Assembly (NCBI RefSeq): GCF_002976435.1
Contig: NZ_PUGF01000029.1
Coordinates: 1 to 61,062 of the forward strand
From: Solimicrobium silvestre
GTDB taxonomy: Bacteria > Pseudomonadota > Gammaproteobacteria > Burkholderiales > Burkholderiaceae_D
Direction of reading: 5' to 3'
Length of the DNA stretch: 61,062 bases
Every line of letters begins with the position of its first letter. Within the stretch, counting starts at the first letter, position 1. Under the pieces are notes generated by a model that saw only the letters and a program-made list of their open reading frames with translations, was not told the origin of the DNA and did no database searches. The translations under genes and the position numbers were made by a program. Of this stretch, positions 10,174 through 19,629 are shown piece after piece.

Positions 10174-10965
10174 TTATTTTATAAGTTTGCTTGGAATATC
10201 TAATTGATCGCTGTGATGCCGATTCGTGACCGGAACCGCATTCGGTACCAACAACCGTTTATTTTTCCATGCGGGTCCAATTAAATGCATGCCCTTAACC
10301 CGTTTGATAGCTTGAACAATGTAAGCAGCGCCAAGATAAGGCCACCAGCGTTCACCCGCGGGCTCCATAAAGTGAAACCGCTGCAACCACTTCTGATTAT
10401 CTAATGGCGGCGCATAACAACCAAAATGGCCGCGATCAACTTCCATATTGAGTAATTTTAACCAATCTTTCAACCGCAACAGGCTGATAAATTCGGCTGA
10501 TTTCGGTAGGAAATAGCGTCCGGAAAATCGCCCCACAGTTTGACGGGCACCCCATAAACTAGCGCCATTAAAACCGCAAATAATCAACCGGCCTTCCGGT
10601 ATCAATACGCGTTCTACTTCGCGTAGAATTTGATGCGGCTCTGCCGCAAACTCCAGCACATGCGGAAGCACGATTAAATCCAGACTTTGGGTATCAAAAG
10701 GCAGATCCTCAAAATCATGTAACAGCGCTATTTTATTCGGTGAATTAGGGAGTAAAGTATCGTTAGCCAGCCACTTATTCGGCATGCGGGAAGCGGCTAA
10801 ACAATCAATTTGCGGCAAACCAATTTGCACGGCATTAAAGCCAAAAATATCGGCCGTTAATTTATCTAACACCGTCTGTTCCCAAGCGCGCACATAGATG
10901 CCCGAAGGTTGTTTCAACCATGCGTCCAAGTCTATGTTACAGTTTTGATTATTCTTTTCTTCCAT
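10174..10965 (-). CDS. Class I SAM-dependent methyltransferase (Methyltransf_11-like)
   Basis: Predicted S-adenosylmethionine-dependent methyltransferase of unknown substrate, 263 residues. The central region shows the class I post-motif pattern: LLHDFEDLPFDTQSLDLIVLPHVLEFAAEPHQILREVERVL (about residues 85-125), then PEGRLIICGFN. The usual E/DxGxGxG motif I is not obvious, because the protein reads GLPQIDCLAASRMPN where it would be expected, so cofactor binding may be atypical. It sits upstream of rnhA and diverges from gloB, with only 12 bases between the two start codons. Many betaproteobacteria have this trio. The name is from fold pattern only. Confidence 0.8.
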   Translation of the reverse strand: MEEKNNQNCNIDLDAWLKQPSGIYVRAWEQTVLDKLTADIFGFNAVQIGLPQIDCLAASRMPNKWLANDTLLPNSPNKIALLHDFEDLPFDTQSLDLIVLPHVLEFAAEPHQILREVERVLIPEGRLIICGFNGASLWGARQTVGRFSGRYFLPKSAEFISLLRLKDWLKLLNMEVDRGHFGCYAPPLDNQKWLQRFHFMEPAGERWWPYLGAAYIVQAIKRVKGMHLIGPAWKNKRLLVPNAVPVTNRHHSDQLDIPSKLIK

Positions 10966-10977
10966 ACCCGCTCAGCT

Positions 10978-11769
10978 ATGACAAACATTCACATTCAGCA
11001 AATTCCCGCTTTTGACGACAATTATTTTTGGTTGATACATAACGATCAAAACGCCATTATCGTTGATCCTGGTGATGCTGCGCCAGTGCTAGCCTATTTA
11101 AATCAGCACCAGCTTACTCTAAGCGCCATTTTAATCACTCACCATCATGCTGACCATATTGGCGGAGTTGATGAGCTACTTAGCCACGCTGCGGTTCCTG
11201 TTTATGGCCCCTTGGCAGATCAACAAAGCGGCCGAATTTCCACCATAACACAGGGATGCCAGCAAGGCGAAACGCTTTTTTTGAAAGAATTAAACCTTCA
11301 TTTTGACGTATTGGAAGTACCGGGCCATACCAGCACACACATCGCTTATTATTGCGCCGCATTAAGCAGTCTGTTTTGCGGCGACACCCTGTTTGCAGGC
11401 GGTTGCGGACGCTTATTTGAAGGTACGCCAGCGCAGATGGTCGCTTCATTACGAAAAATAAGTGCACTGCCAGCTAATACCAATGTCTATTGCGCACACG
11501 AATATACCCTATCCAATTTACGCTTTGCCTTGGCAGTTGAACCGAATAATGCGGCATTGCAAAATAGATTTAAACTTGCCAACGTAGCGCGTGAAAACGG
11601 TTTATCTACGGTACCCAGCCAGCTGAATCTGGAATTGCAAACTAACCCGTTTTTACGTTCAAGCTCGCCTGAAATTATTCATACGTTGCAAAACAAGCAA
11701 AAATTATCCGATGTAACTGATGAGGTGACGGTATTTGCTGCCGTTCGTGAATGGAAAAATACGTTTTGA
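10978..11769 (+). CDS. gloB: Hydroxyacylglutathione hydrolase (glyoxalase II)
   Basis: Hydrolyses S-D-lactoylglutathione to D-lactate and glutathione, the second step of methylglyoxal detoxification. This metallo-beta-lactamase-fold protein of 263 residues has the metal motif THHHADHIGG near residue 52, VPGHTSTHIAYY, FCGDTLFAGGCGRLFEGT and YCAHEYT, all in order. The C-terminal glutathione-binding helices are present. I use ATG 10978, which begins at the homologous MTNIHIQQIPAFDDNY. The upstream in-frame start at 10909 would run into the divergent methyltransferase. The promoter must lie inside the first part of that neighbouring gene. Confidence 0.95.
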   Translation: MTNIHIQQIPAFDDNYFWLIHNDQNAIIVDPGDAAPVLAYLNQHQLTLSAILITHHHADHIGGVDELLSHAAVPVYGPLADQQSGRISTITQGCQQGETLFLKELNLHFDVLEVPGHTSTHIAYYCAALSSLFCGDTLFAGGCGRLFEGTPAQMVASLRKISALPANTNVYCAHEYTLSNLRFALAVEPNNAALQNRFKLANVARENGLSTVPSQLNLELQTNPFLRSSSPEIIHTLQNKQKLSDVTDEVTVFAAVREWKNTF

Positions 11770-12122
11770 TTGGTTGAAGAAAGGCTACTGCAGATTCTCC
11801 GAATAATGCCTATTGGTACGCGAAATTAATCCTGTTACTGTACGCTGTGAATACGAATTTTTAAAATGACAAGCCACGCGGGAAAGTCCGCTCGTAACGT
11901 CTTAAGTTCTGAAATAGTGTTACCCCATCGGCCAACAGTATCAGGACATATTAATTTTAAATTATTTGGTTAAAAAAATTTACTATTTATATTAATAGAT
12001 ATTGCAAATTCGACCATAGCATTCGTAATAAGATAGCGATGCCTTTGCGCTTTAAGTACAATCATCTTTGCCGATTTCAACGTTAACGGGTAGATAACAT
12101 CACCCCCAATTACCCTAGTTCA
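11770..12122. other. AT-rich gap upstream of the Wadjet operon
   Basis: 353 bases between gloB and jetA. A 35-codon frame (11866-11973, starting MTSHAGKSARNVLSSEIV) has no ribosome site and I do not recognise it. A possible promoter for the defence operon is TTGGTT at 11966-11971 with TATATT at 11988-11993 (16-base spacer), inside a conspicuously AT-rich segment. No gloB terminator is evident. Confidence 0.35.
11966..11993 (+). promoter_or_regulatory. Possible promoter of jetABCD
   Basis: TTGGTT (11966-11971) and TATATT (11988-11993, five of six consensus bases) are spaced by 16 bases in an AT-rich run, about 130 bases before the jetA start. Pattern evidence only. Confidence 0.35.
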
Positions 12123-13592
12123 TTGACTACTCTCGACTACACCACCCTCACCCTGTTACGCCAGAATCATCCTGCGTGGAAACTGTTGCGTTCCGATCAT
12201 GTACCGCTGGTAGCCAGTTTTTTTCAACGTGTATTTATCACGCCCAATGTGCGGATCATGACACAAGCTGATTTGGTGGAAACACTGGAAGATGAATTGT
12301 TTTCTTTGCGTGAGCAACTCGGTGCAGATGCTTTTCCTAAAGCGGCTCTGGATTATTTAAATGATTGGGCCAGTAACGCCTGGTTGCGTAAGTTTTATGT
12401 GCAGGATTCCGACGAACCGCATTTTGATCTGACGCCCGCCACCGAGAAATCCATTGCCTGGCTCGGTGCACTAGCCGAACGTAGCTTTGTTGGCACTGAA
12501 TCACGCTTGCTGACCCTGTTTGATTTACTCAAGCAGATGAATACCGGTAGCGAAACCGACCCACAAACCCGCATTGCCGAGTTACACAAACAACGCGATC
12601 AGATTGATGCTGAAATTATTCGAGTATCAGCGGGCGATTTTACGTTGTTGGATGACACCGCTCTAAAAGACCGCTTCCAGCAATTTACCAGCATAGCCCG
12701 TGAATTATTAGCTGATTTCCGCGAAGTTGAACACAATTTTCGCGGACTGGATCGCCGGGTACGAGAACGTGTCGCCCTATGGAATGGATCTAAAGGTGCA
12801 TTACTGGAAGAAATCATGGGGGAGCGTGATGCAATTTCCGATACGGATCAGGGTAAGAGTTTTCGAGCTTTTTGGGATTTTTTAATGTCCAGTCGCAGGC
12901 AAGAAGAATTGTCGAACCTGTTGGAGCGAGTACTTAACCTGACTCCCATCGCCGAACTCAAACCCGATGCTCGTATCCGCCGAATCCATTACGACTGGTT
13001 GGAAGCGGGTGAACATACTCAACGCACGGTGGCGCAATTATCGCAACAGTTACGTCGTTTTTTGGATGATCAGGCTTGGCTGGAAAACCGCCGTATCATG
13101 GATATTTTGCACGGCATCGAAGTAAAAGCACTAGCGTTGCGCCACGCTCTGCCGCCAGGTGAAGTCATGAGCATTGCCGACACCGCGGCCAGTATTGAAC
13201 TGCCGATGGAGCGGCCATTATTTAGCCCAGCCACTAAAACCGCTATAGCAAATCTCAAACTGGAATCGGGTGAAGATGAACTTAATCTCGATTCTGATTC
13301 GGCCATGCAAGCGCTATATTCGCAGATTGTGATCGACAAACACCAGCTCGCCAAACATATCCGCCAAACCTTACAGGATCGCTCACAAGTCACCTTGCGC
13401 GAACTTTGCGAACTACAACCGCTACAACATGGCTTGGCCGAACTAGTAGCCTACCTGCAACTGGCCTGCGACAGCTTCAACGCCACCGTAGATGAAGATA
13501 TTATTGAAACCGTTTTCTGGTCACGCGACACCGTCGATGGACAACACATCGAAAAACAAGCACGTTTGCCGCGCGTGATTTTTGTAAGGTAA
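12123..13592 (+). CDS. jetA: Wadjet defence protein JetA (DUF3375, kleisin-like subunit)
   Basis: First subunit of the Wadjet type I anti-plasmid complex, and the MukF/kleisin-like partner that bridges the SMC heads. The 489 residues begin with the family-typical LLRQNHPAWKLLRSDHVPLVASFFQRVFITPNVRIMTQADLVETLEDELF (quoted in part; residues 11-60). A helical middle and a C-terminal winged-helix-like part follow (QVTLRELCELQPLQHGLAELVAYL). It starts at a TTG at 12123. An in-frame stop at 12084-12086 and the lack of any upstream ATG or GTG leave no alternative, and the next Met is at residue 46, inside the conserved region. No clear ribosome site is seen. jetB follows after 7 bases. Confidence 0.93.
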   Translation: MTTLDYTTLTLLRQNHPAWKLLRSDHVPLVASFFQRVFITPNVRIMTQADLVETLEDELFSLREQLGADAFPKAALDYLNDWASNAWLRKFYVQDSDEPHFDLTPATEKSIAWLGALAERSFVGTESRLLTLFDLLKQMNTGSETDPQTRIAELHKQRDQIDAEIIRVSAGDFTLLDDTALKDRFQQFTSIARELLADFREVEHNFRGLDRRVRERVALWNGSKGALLEEIMGERDAISDTDQGKSFRAFWDFLMSSRRQEELSNLLERVLNLTPIAELKPDARIRRIHYDWLEAGEHTQRTVAQLSQQLRRFLDDQAWLENRRIMDILHGIEVKALALRHALPPGEVMSIADTAASIELPMERPLFSPATKTAIANLKLESGEDELNLDSDSAMQALYSQIVIDKHQLAKHIRQTLQDRSQVTLRELCELQPLQHGLAELVAYLQLACDSFNATVDEDIIETVFWSRDTVDGQHIEKQARLPRVIFVR

Positions 13593-13599
13593 TCCAACT

Positions 13600-14244
13600 A
13601 TGTCAGAACCAATGCTTGAACAGACACCAGCCTGCAGTAATTTATCATCACTCATCATCGTCTTGCTTAAAGGCGTGCTATATCAGGAAAATGACGTCAA
13701 TCTATGGGCGGACTTACTCAACCTGCAAGCGCAAGTGCGTGACTATATTGCCGTCATCGGCCTGGAATTGGCACTGGACGAAGCTGAAGGTTATGCTTTT
13801 TTACGCGCCCATTCCGAGTTAAAGGATGATCCCGCATCCAAGCTGCCACGTTTAGTGGTACGTCGCCAACTTTCATTTTCGGTCAGTTTATTACTGGCCT
13901 TACTACGAAAAAAACTGGCCGAATTTGATGCCAGCGGCGGGCAAGATGGTAACGGTATGCGGCTGGTATTAAATCGAAACGACATCATCGAACTGATTCG
14001 GGTTTTTTTACCCAGCGCCAGTAATGATGCCAAACTCACCGATCAGATTGAAACCCATATCAACAAAATTGTGGAATTAGGTTTCTTGCGCAAACTCAAG
14101 GCCAGCAACCCAAGCATGCCAGCGGCTTTCGAAGTCAGGCGCATTATCAAGGCCTTTGTGGATGCGCAATGGCTGGCGGAATTTGATGCGCAATTAGACG
14201 CTTATCAAATCCACTTAACTGCTACACAGGAAGAAGATGAATAG
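13600..14244 (+). CDS. jetB: Wadjet defence protein JetB (DUF4194, MukE-like subunit)
   Basis: Second Wadjet subunit, a 214-residue MukE-like winged-helix protein that binds the kleisin JetA. Family features visible are the LIVLLKGVLYQENDVNLWADLL opening, the LELALDEAEGYAFLR segment near residue 55, and the PRLVVRRQLSFSVSLLLALLRKKLAEFD helix region. The DIIELIRVFLP...HINKIVELGFLRKL segment near residues 128-165 is also present. Its stop codon overlaps the start of jetC by 8 bases, which suggests translational coupling. On its own the protein would be hard to name, but its place between JetA and JetC and its length settle the call. Confidence 0.92.
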   Translation: MSEPMLEQTPACSNLSSLIIVLLKGVLYQENDVNLWADLLNLQAQVRDYIAVIGLELALDEAEGYAFLRAHSELKDDPASKLPRLVVRRQLSFSVSLLLALLRKKLAEFDASGGQDGNGMRLVLNRNDIIELIRVFLPSASNDAKLTDQIETHINKIVELGFLRKLKASNPSMPAAFEVRRIIKAFVDAQWLAEFDAQLDAYQIHLTATQEEDE

Positions 14245-17200
14245 CCCAACCGAAGCAAGCTTGCCACTGGACTTTAGCAACGAGCCTGCTCTATCTGGCT
14301 TTCGCTTACAACGGCTGGAAGTATTCAACTGGGGCACGTTTGACGAACGCGTCTGGACACTCAACCTGAATGGCAAGAATGCTTTGCTTACCGGTGATAT
14401 TGGATCGGGCAAATCCACTCTGGTCGATGCAGTAACCACGCTACTGGTTCCGGCGCACCGCATCGCCTATAACAAAGCTGCCGGCGCCGACCATAAAGAA
14501 CGCTCGTTACGCTCCTACGTGCTGGGCCATTACAAATCCGAACGTAATGACATCAGCGGCACAGCCAAGCCGGTCGCACTACGTGACCAGCATAATTATT
14601 CAGTGATTTTGGGCGTATTTCATAACATTGACTACAACCAGACCATCACCCTGGCGCAGGTTTTCTGGATGAAAGAAGCGCAAGGTCAACCAGCGCGTTT
14701 TTTTGTCGGCGCTGAACGTGACTTGTCCATTGCCAAAGATTTCGCCGAATTTGGAACCGAGATTACCGCTCTACGCAAAAAATTACGCGGGCCCGGCATC
14801 AACCTGTTTGATAGCTTCCCACCCTACGGTGCCTGGTTCCGGCGACGTTTTGGGATTGAAAATGAACAAGCGTTGGAATTATTCCATCAAACCGTATCAA
14901 TGAAATCGGTCGGCAATCTGACCGATTTTGTACGCAACCACATGCTGGAAGCGTTCGATGTAGCACCGCGCATTGATGCCTTGATCGGCCATTTTGATGA
15001 TTTGAATCGCGCTCATGCAGCGGTGCTTAAAGCTAAACGCCAAGTGGAATTACTCACGCCATTGATGAGCGATGGCACGCGCTATACCGAACAACAAACA
15101 CAAGTAGCCCAATTACGCAGTTGCCGGGTCGCTCTTGAACCGTATTTTGCGGGTTTAAAACTAGACTTACTAGATAAGCGCATCGCCGCTCTTAGGCAGG
15201 AATTTGAACAACAAACACACCAGATCGCGCGTAGTGAAGAGGTGCGCGATCGCCTCAAGGTGGAAGAAAATGAACTCGAACGAGATATTCACCAAAATGG
15301 CGGTGACCGCATTCAAAAACTGACACTAGAGATAGAAGCTAAACAACAGGAGCGCAACACCCGTCAAATAAAGGCCAGTCGGTATACCAAACTGCTTAGT
15401 GACATCAGCGAAAAGCCCTGTCTTAATGAAGCTGATTTTTTGGTTCGGCGTAACAACCTTCCAATCGATGCGCAAACCACTTCCGCACAAATCGAAAAAC
15501 TGCAAAACACCATCGCCGGACATAGCCTTAACCTACTTCAGCTCGAGCAGGAACACGCTCTACTAACAACCGAGATCACCAGTCTTAAAGCGCGCCGCAA
15601 CAACCTCCCTGCAGAACAAATTACCATGCGCAGCGCCTTATGCCAGGCACTCAATCTTCCAGAAGAAGATATGCCTTTTTCCGGTGAACTCCTGCAAATA
15701 CATGACAACGAGCGCGACTGGGAAGGCGCTGCGGAACGCATCTTGCGTCCCTTTGGTCTATCGCTGCTGGTGCCGGATATGCATTACCAATTGGTGGCCG
15801 ATTGGGTGGATAAAATCCATCTCAAAGGACGTCTGGTGTATTTTAGAATCCGCCAAAACTCAAGCGTATCAACTGCCTTACCGAGTTTGCATAGAGATTC
15901 TCTGGCACGCAAAATAGCGATAAAGCCCGATTCAGAATTCTTTGACTGGTTAGAGCGTGAACTGGTACGCCGTTTTGACGTGGCCTGCTGTGCTACGCAA
16001 GACCAGTTCCGGCGTGAGGTACGAGCCGTCACGCCGAATGGGCAAATCAAAATGCCGGGTGAACGTCATGAAAAAGATGACCGTCACCGCATTAATGATC
16101 GCAGCCGTTACGTGCTGGGCTGGAGCAATTTAGACAAAATCGCCACCTTGGAAGCCAGTGCCGCAAAACTAGATGTTGAAAAAAATAAATTACGTGATGT
16201 GATTAATAAGACTCAGGCGGTACTTGACACACTCAACATCAAGCTCGCCACACTATCCAGACTGGACGAATACCGCGATTTTAATGAGATCAATTGGCAA
16301 GCCGTTGCCGTTTTAATTGCCCAATTACAGGATGAAAAAAAGCTACTCGAATCGGCATCCGACATCTTGCTGCAATTAACGCAACGGCTCACTAAAGTGC
16401 GTAGTGAACTGCTTGACGTCAAAATAAAAATTGATCTTCAAATTGAAAAGCGCGGAGGAACCGGGGTCAAACGTAATGTCGCCGAAGAATTACACCGGCA
16501 TACCACCTTAATCCTGAATCAACAGGAATTAGCAGTCCACACCGCCTATTTTGACGCTCTGAACAGTATCCGCAATGAAGCCTTGGGTGAGCACAACTTA
16601 AGCGTAGAATCATGCGATGCACGCGAGCGTGACCTACGCGGCTGGCTACAAACTAAGATCGAATCGGAAGACGGCAAATTGAATCGACTAAGGGACAAAA
16701 TAGTCAAGGCAATGACATCCTACAACAACGAATTTAGGCTCGAAACGGAAGAAGTGGATGCCAGTATCGACGCGGTGTTCGAATACGACACCATGCTCGC
16801 CAAACTGGCCGCCGATGATCTGCCGCGCTTTGAAGCGCGTTTTAAAGAACTGCTCAACGAAGATACCATCCGCGAAGTCGCTAATTTTCAATCGCAACTG
16901 GGACGAGAACAAATAAATATTAAAGATCGCATTACACGCATCAACGCTTCGCTCACTGGCATAGATTACAACCCCGGTCGCTTCATCGAACTGGAAGCCA
17001 AACCCAGTATGGATACCGACATCCGCGATTTTCAAGCTGAATTACGCGCCTGTACCGAAGGCACGTTAACCGGTTCGGAGGACGATCATTATTCCGAAGC
17101 CAAATTTTTACAAGTCAAATACATCATCGAACGCCTGCGCGGTCGGGAAAGCTTGTCGGAACTGGATCGACGCTGGAGCAATAAAGTCACCGATGTACGC

Positions 17201-17623
17201 AACTGGTATAGCTTTGCCGCCAGCGAACGGTGGCGCGACGATGGCCGGGAACACGAACATTATTCAGATTCAGGCGGCAAATCCGGCGGCCAAAAGGAAA
17301 AGCTGGCCTATACTGTTTTAGCCGCCAGTCTGGCTTACCAATTCGGCCTGGAATGGCAAGCGACCCGCTCACGCTCCTTCCACTTTGTAGTAATTGACGA
17401 AGCCTTCGGGCGCGGCTCAGACGAATCAGCGCAATACGGCTTACGTCTGTTTGCCCAGCTCAATTTGCAATTACTGATCATCACTCCACTGCAAAAAATT
17501 CATATTATTGAACCGTTTGTGTCAAATGTCGGCTTCGTTCATAACGAACAGGGCCGCACGTCCAAATTGCGCAATCTGTCGATTGACGAGTATCGCACTG
17601 AAAAAACCAAGGTACTTTCATGA
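14237..17623 (+). CDS. jetC: Wadjet defence protein JetC (SMC/MukB-like ATPase)
   Basis: SMC-like motor of Wadjet, which extrudes DNA loops and lets the complex recognise small circular DNA. The 1128 residues show an N-terminal ATPase half with Walker A TGDIGSGKSTL near residue 52. Two long coiled-coil arms (about 290-470 and 620-900) flank a compact central hinge-like region (about 480-600). The C-terminal half has signature SGGQKEKLAYTVLAASLAYQF and Walker B FVVIDEAFGRGSDESAQ near 1050. The start is supported by AGGAAG just upstream of the ATG, inside jetB. Its stop overlaps jetD by 4 bases (ATGA). No frameshift or truncation is visible, and the motor motifs are intact. Confidence 0.95.
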   Translation: MNSPTEASLPLDFSNEPALSGFRLQRLEVFNWGTFDERVWTLNLNGKNALLTGDIGSGKSTLVDAVTTLLVPAHRIAYNKAAGADHKERSLRSYVLGHYKSERNDISGTAKPVALRDQHNYSVILGVFHNIDYNQTITLAQVFWMKEAQGQPARFFVGAERDLSIAKDFAEFGTEITALRKKLRGPGINLFDSFPPYGAWFRRRFGIENEQALELFHQTVSMKSVGNLTDFVRNHMLEAFDVAPRIDALIGHFDDLNRAHAAVLKAKRQVELLTPLMSDGTRYTEQQTQVAQLRSCRVALEPYFAGLKLDLLDKRIAALRQEFEQQTHQIARSEEVRDRLKVEENELERDIHQNGGDRIQKLTLEIEAKQQERNTRQIKASRYTKLLSDISEKPCLNEADFLVRRNNLPIDAQTTSAQIEKLQNTIAGHSLNLLQLEQEHALLTTEITSLKARRNNLPAEQITMRSALCQALNLPEEDMPFSGELLQIHDNERDWEGAAERILRPFGLSLLVPDMHYQLVADWVDKIHLKGRLVYFRIRQNSSVSTALPSLHRDSLARKIAIKPDSEFFDWLERELVRRFDVACCATQDQFRREVRAVTPNGQIKMPGERHEKDDRHRINDRSRYVLGWSNLDKIATLEASAAKLDVEKNKLRDVINKTQAVLDTLNIKLATLSRLDEYRDFNEINWQAVAVLIAQLQDEKKLLESASDILLQLTQRLTKVRSELLDVKIKIDLQIEKRGGTGVKRNVAEELHRHTTLILNQQELAVHTAYFDALNSIRNEALGEHNLSVESCDARERDLRGWLQTKIESEDGKLNRLRDKIVKAMTSYNNEFRLETEEVDASIDAVFEYDTMLAKLAADDLPRFEARFKELLNEDTIREVANFQSQLGREQINIKDRITRINASLTGIDYNPGRFIELEAKPSMDTDIRDFQAELRACTEGTLTGSEDDHYSEAKFLQVKYIIERLRGRESLSELDRRWSNKVTDVRNWYSFAASERWRDDGREHEHYSDSGGKSGGQKEKLAYTVLAASLAYQFGLEWQATRSRSFHFVVIDEAFGRGSDESAQYGLRLFAQLNLQLLIITPLQKIHIIEPFVSNVGFVHNEQGRTSKLRNLSIDEYRTEKTKVLS

Positions 17624-18804
17624 AATGGAGCACACCGGATGAATTGCGTGCTCAACTGCAAAAACGATGGGAACGCGGTGAGCTATTAGCTAGCCTGCTA
17701 GGTAGCGAATCGCCCTTTCCCATTCGCTTAACGCTAAAAACACCGACCTCGCCAGACATGGCAGAGCACTTTGATCAGGTGCGAACATGGATCGCTGCAC
17801 TACGAGCCATGCCACATTGCCGTATCGAGATGCGCGAGTTCAATCATCGTCTTTTGGGTGCCAACGCCATTCCTCATCAAATATGGGTAGATACGCTGGC
17901 TGCGGCTCTGGTCTGGTTAGGAAAAAAACGCGATGCTGAACGCTTTAACACGATCATCGCCATAACGCGGGCACAACAACCGCAATTACTTCCTTGGCTG
18001 GCAAAACGCCCGTTACGTGCATTAGAGTTGGCCGAATCGTGGTCGCTACTACTTACCATTGTGGGTTGGTTAAAAGCGCATCCGCGTCCCGGAATTTATT
18101 TAAGGCAGGTAGATATTCCGCTTGTGCACAGTAAATTAATCGAAGCTCACCGCGCCTTATTAAGCGAATTATTCGATCTAAGCTTAGCGCCCGAAACCAT
18201 CGACTTCAACGCCACCGGCGTGAACCAATTCGCTCAGCGCTACGGTTTTTTAGATAAACCGCACCGCATCCGTTTCCGCCTGCTTGATCTAATTTCAACC
18301 AGGCTACCCGGTGCGCAGTTGGCTGACATCACCTTGGATGCAGACAGTTTTGCCCGCTTAAACCCCGCCATTTCACGTGTTTTCATCACTGAAAATGAAA
18401 TCAATTTTTTGGCCTTCCCACTTTTGCCCGACAGCATGGTCATTTTTGGAGCGGGATATGGGTTTGAGATGTTGAGTAAAGCGGAGTGGCTGTCATGCTG
18501 CCAGATGATCTACTGGGGCGACATCGACACACACGGTTACGCAATTCTTGATCAGTTGCGCAACCATTTCCCACATGCGCAATCCTTCTTAATGGATCGC
18601 ACCACCTTGATGGCGTTTGAAACGCAATGGGGACAAGAAGATAAACCCATGTTGCGCGACTTACCTAGATTAACGCCAGACGAAGCAGCGCTTTTTGACG
18701 ATTTGCGCGACAACCGGATAAAAAAACATCTGCGCCTGGAACAGGAACGCATCGGCTTTACTTGGGTAGAAGCGGCATTGACAATACTAACCTCGCCCAT
18801 TTAA
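17620..18804 (+). CDS. jetD: Wadjet defence protein JetD (DUF3322/DUF2220, Toprim nuclease)
   Basis: Nuclease subunit of Wadjet that cuts the DNA once a circle has been recognised. The 394 residues combine an N-terminal DUF3322 part (about 1-190) with a C-terminal topoisomerase VI-like Toprim domain. The Toprim signature appears as VFITENEINFLAFPLLPDSMVIFGAGYGFEML (Glu near residue 250) and the acidic pair as IYWGDIDTHGYAILDQL near residue 305. A basic tail near KKHLRLEQERIGF follows. All metal-binding acids expected for activity appear present. The gene overlaps jetC by 4 bases and converges with the HAD gene, overlapping its 3' end by 18 bases. Confidence 0.94.
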   Translation: MKWSTPDELRAQLQKRWERGELLASLLGSESPFPIRLTLKTPTSPDMAEHFDQVRTWIAALRAMPHCRIEMREFNHRLLGANAIPHQIWVDTLAAALVWLGKKRDAERFNTIIAITRAQQPQLLPWLAKRPLRALELAESWSLLLTIVGWLKAHPRPGIYLRQVDIPLVHSKLIEAHRALLSELFDLSLAPETIDFNATGVNQFAQRYGFLDKPHRIRFRLLDLISTRLPGAQLADITLDADSFARLNPAISRVFITENEINFLAFPLLPDSMVIFGAGYGFEMLSKAEWLSCCQMIYWGDIDTHGYAILDQLRNHFPHAQSFLMDRTTLMAFETQWGQEDKPMLRDLPRLTPDEAALFDDLRDNRIKKHLRLEQERIGFTWVEAALTILTSPI

Positions 18805-19539
18805 CAACCAAGCCAATAGCTCAGTCAAATCCCTACATTCATAATCTGCCCGAACTTCTGACCATCCAGGACGCTTAGTACGATTGATCCAAACACTAGC
18901 CAATCCGGCGTCTTGCGCGCCCCGCACGTCTAGCAGCACGTCATCGCCAACATACACGGCATGCTGCGGCTCTACATTTAATGCGGCGCACGCAGCCTTA
19001 AAAATGCTTGGGTCCGGTTTGGCGCAACCGAATTGGTGTGCCGCGATGGAGACTTTAAAATGCTCTGCCAAGCCTATTTGTTCTAAATCTGCAAAGCCAT
19101 TAGAAATACTGCCTAATTGAAAATGCCGGCCTAATTCCGTTAAAGTCGGTATGACATCGTCGTATAAACTGACTTGATTACGCGCCGCGGCAAAAACCTG
19201 CATCGCCGTATCGGCCTTATTGTTAACCGTATTTGCGTCTTCACCGGTACTTAAAAATAGCTGCGTTAGCATGGCATGCCGTAAGGCCCATAAGTCAAAC
19301 TGATAACGCGGGTTAGTTGGTATCAACGCGGCCCGAAAGTTGCGCATACTTTGTATGCTGTGCTGCTCGGTAACCTTGGGCGCATTTGCTTGCAGCCAAT
19401 CAAATAAAGTTTGCTCTGCATGATTAATGAGCGGAATAATTGGCCATAAAGTGTCGTCCAGATCAAAAATGACGGCTTTTATGGACAGATTTTGAGGTTT
19501 CCTGCTATTTTTATGACGCATTTCCACTGGATACTCCAC
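18787..19539 (-). CDS. HAD-superfamily hydrolase (putative phosphatase)
   Basis: Predicted cytoplasmic phosphatase of the haloacid dehalogenase superfamily, 250 residues, substrate unknown. Motif I is FDLDDTLWP (nucleophile Asp near residue 26), motif II is the Ser of GSISNGF, motif III is the Lys of CAKPDPSIF, and motif IV is YVGDDVLLDVRGAQDAG. An alpha-helical C1-type cap lies between motifs I and II. A later in-frame Met (MRHKNSRK, residue 7) is an alternative start. It faces jetD tail to tail with an 18-base overlap and runs divergently from nadK. Confidence 0.88.
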   Translation of the reverse strand: MEYPVEMRHKNSRKPQNLSIKAVIFDLDDTLWPIIPLINHAEQTLFDWLQANAPKVTEQHSIQSMRNFRAALIPTNPRYQFDLWALRHAMLTQLFLSTGEDANTVNNKADTAMQVFAAARNQVSLYDDVIPTLTELGRHFQLGSISNGFADLEQIGLAEHFKVSIAAHQFGCAKPDPSIFKAACAALNVEPQHAVYVGDDVLLDVRGAQDAGLASVWINRTKRPGWSEVRADYECRDLTELLAWLLNGRG

Positions 19540-19629
19540 ACTTTACTATTCAATACTACGCTGAACTATGATCTAATTTAGCCCAGATTATTTTAATCAC
19601 CCAAACACTACAGAGGCAACTGCTAACTT

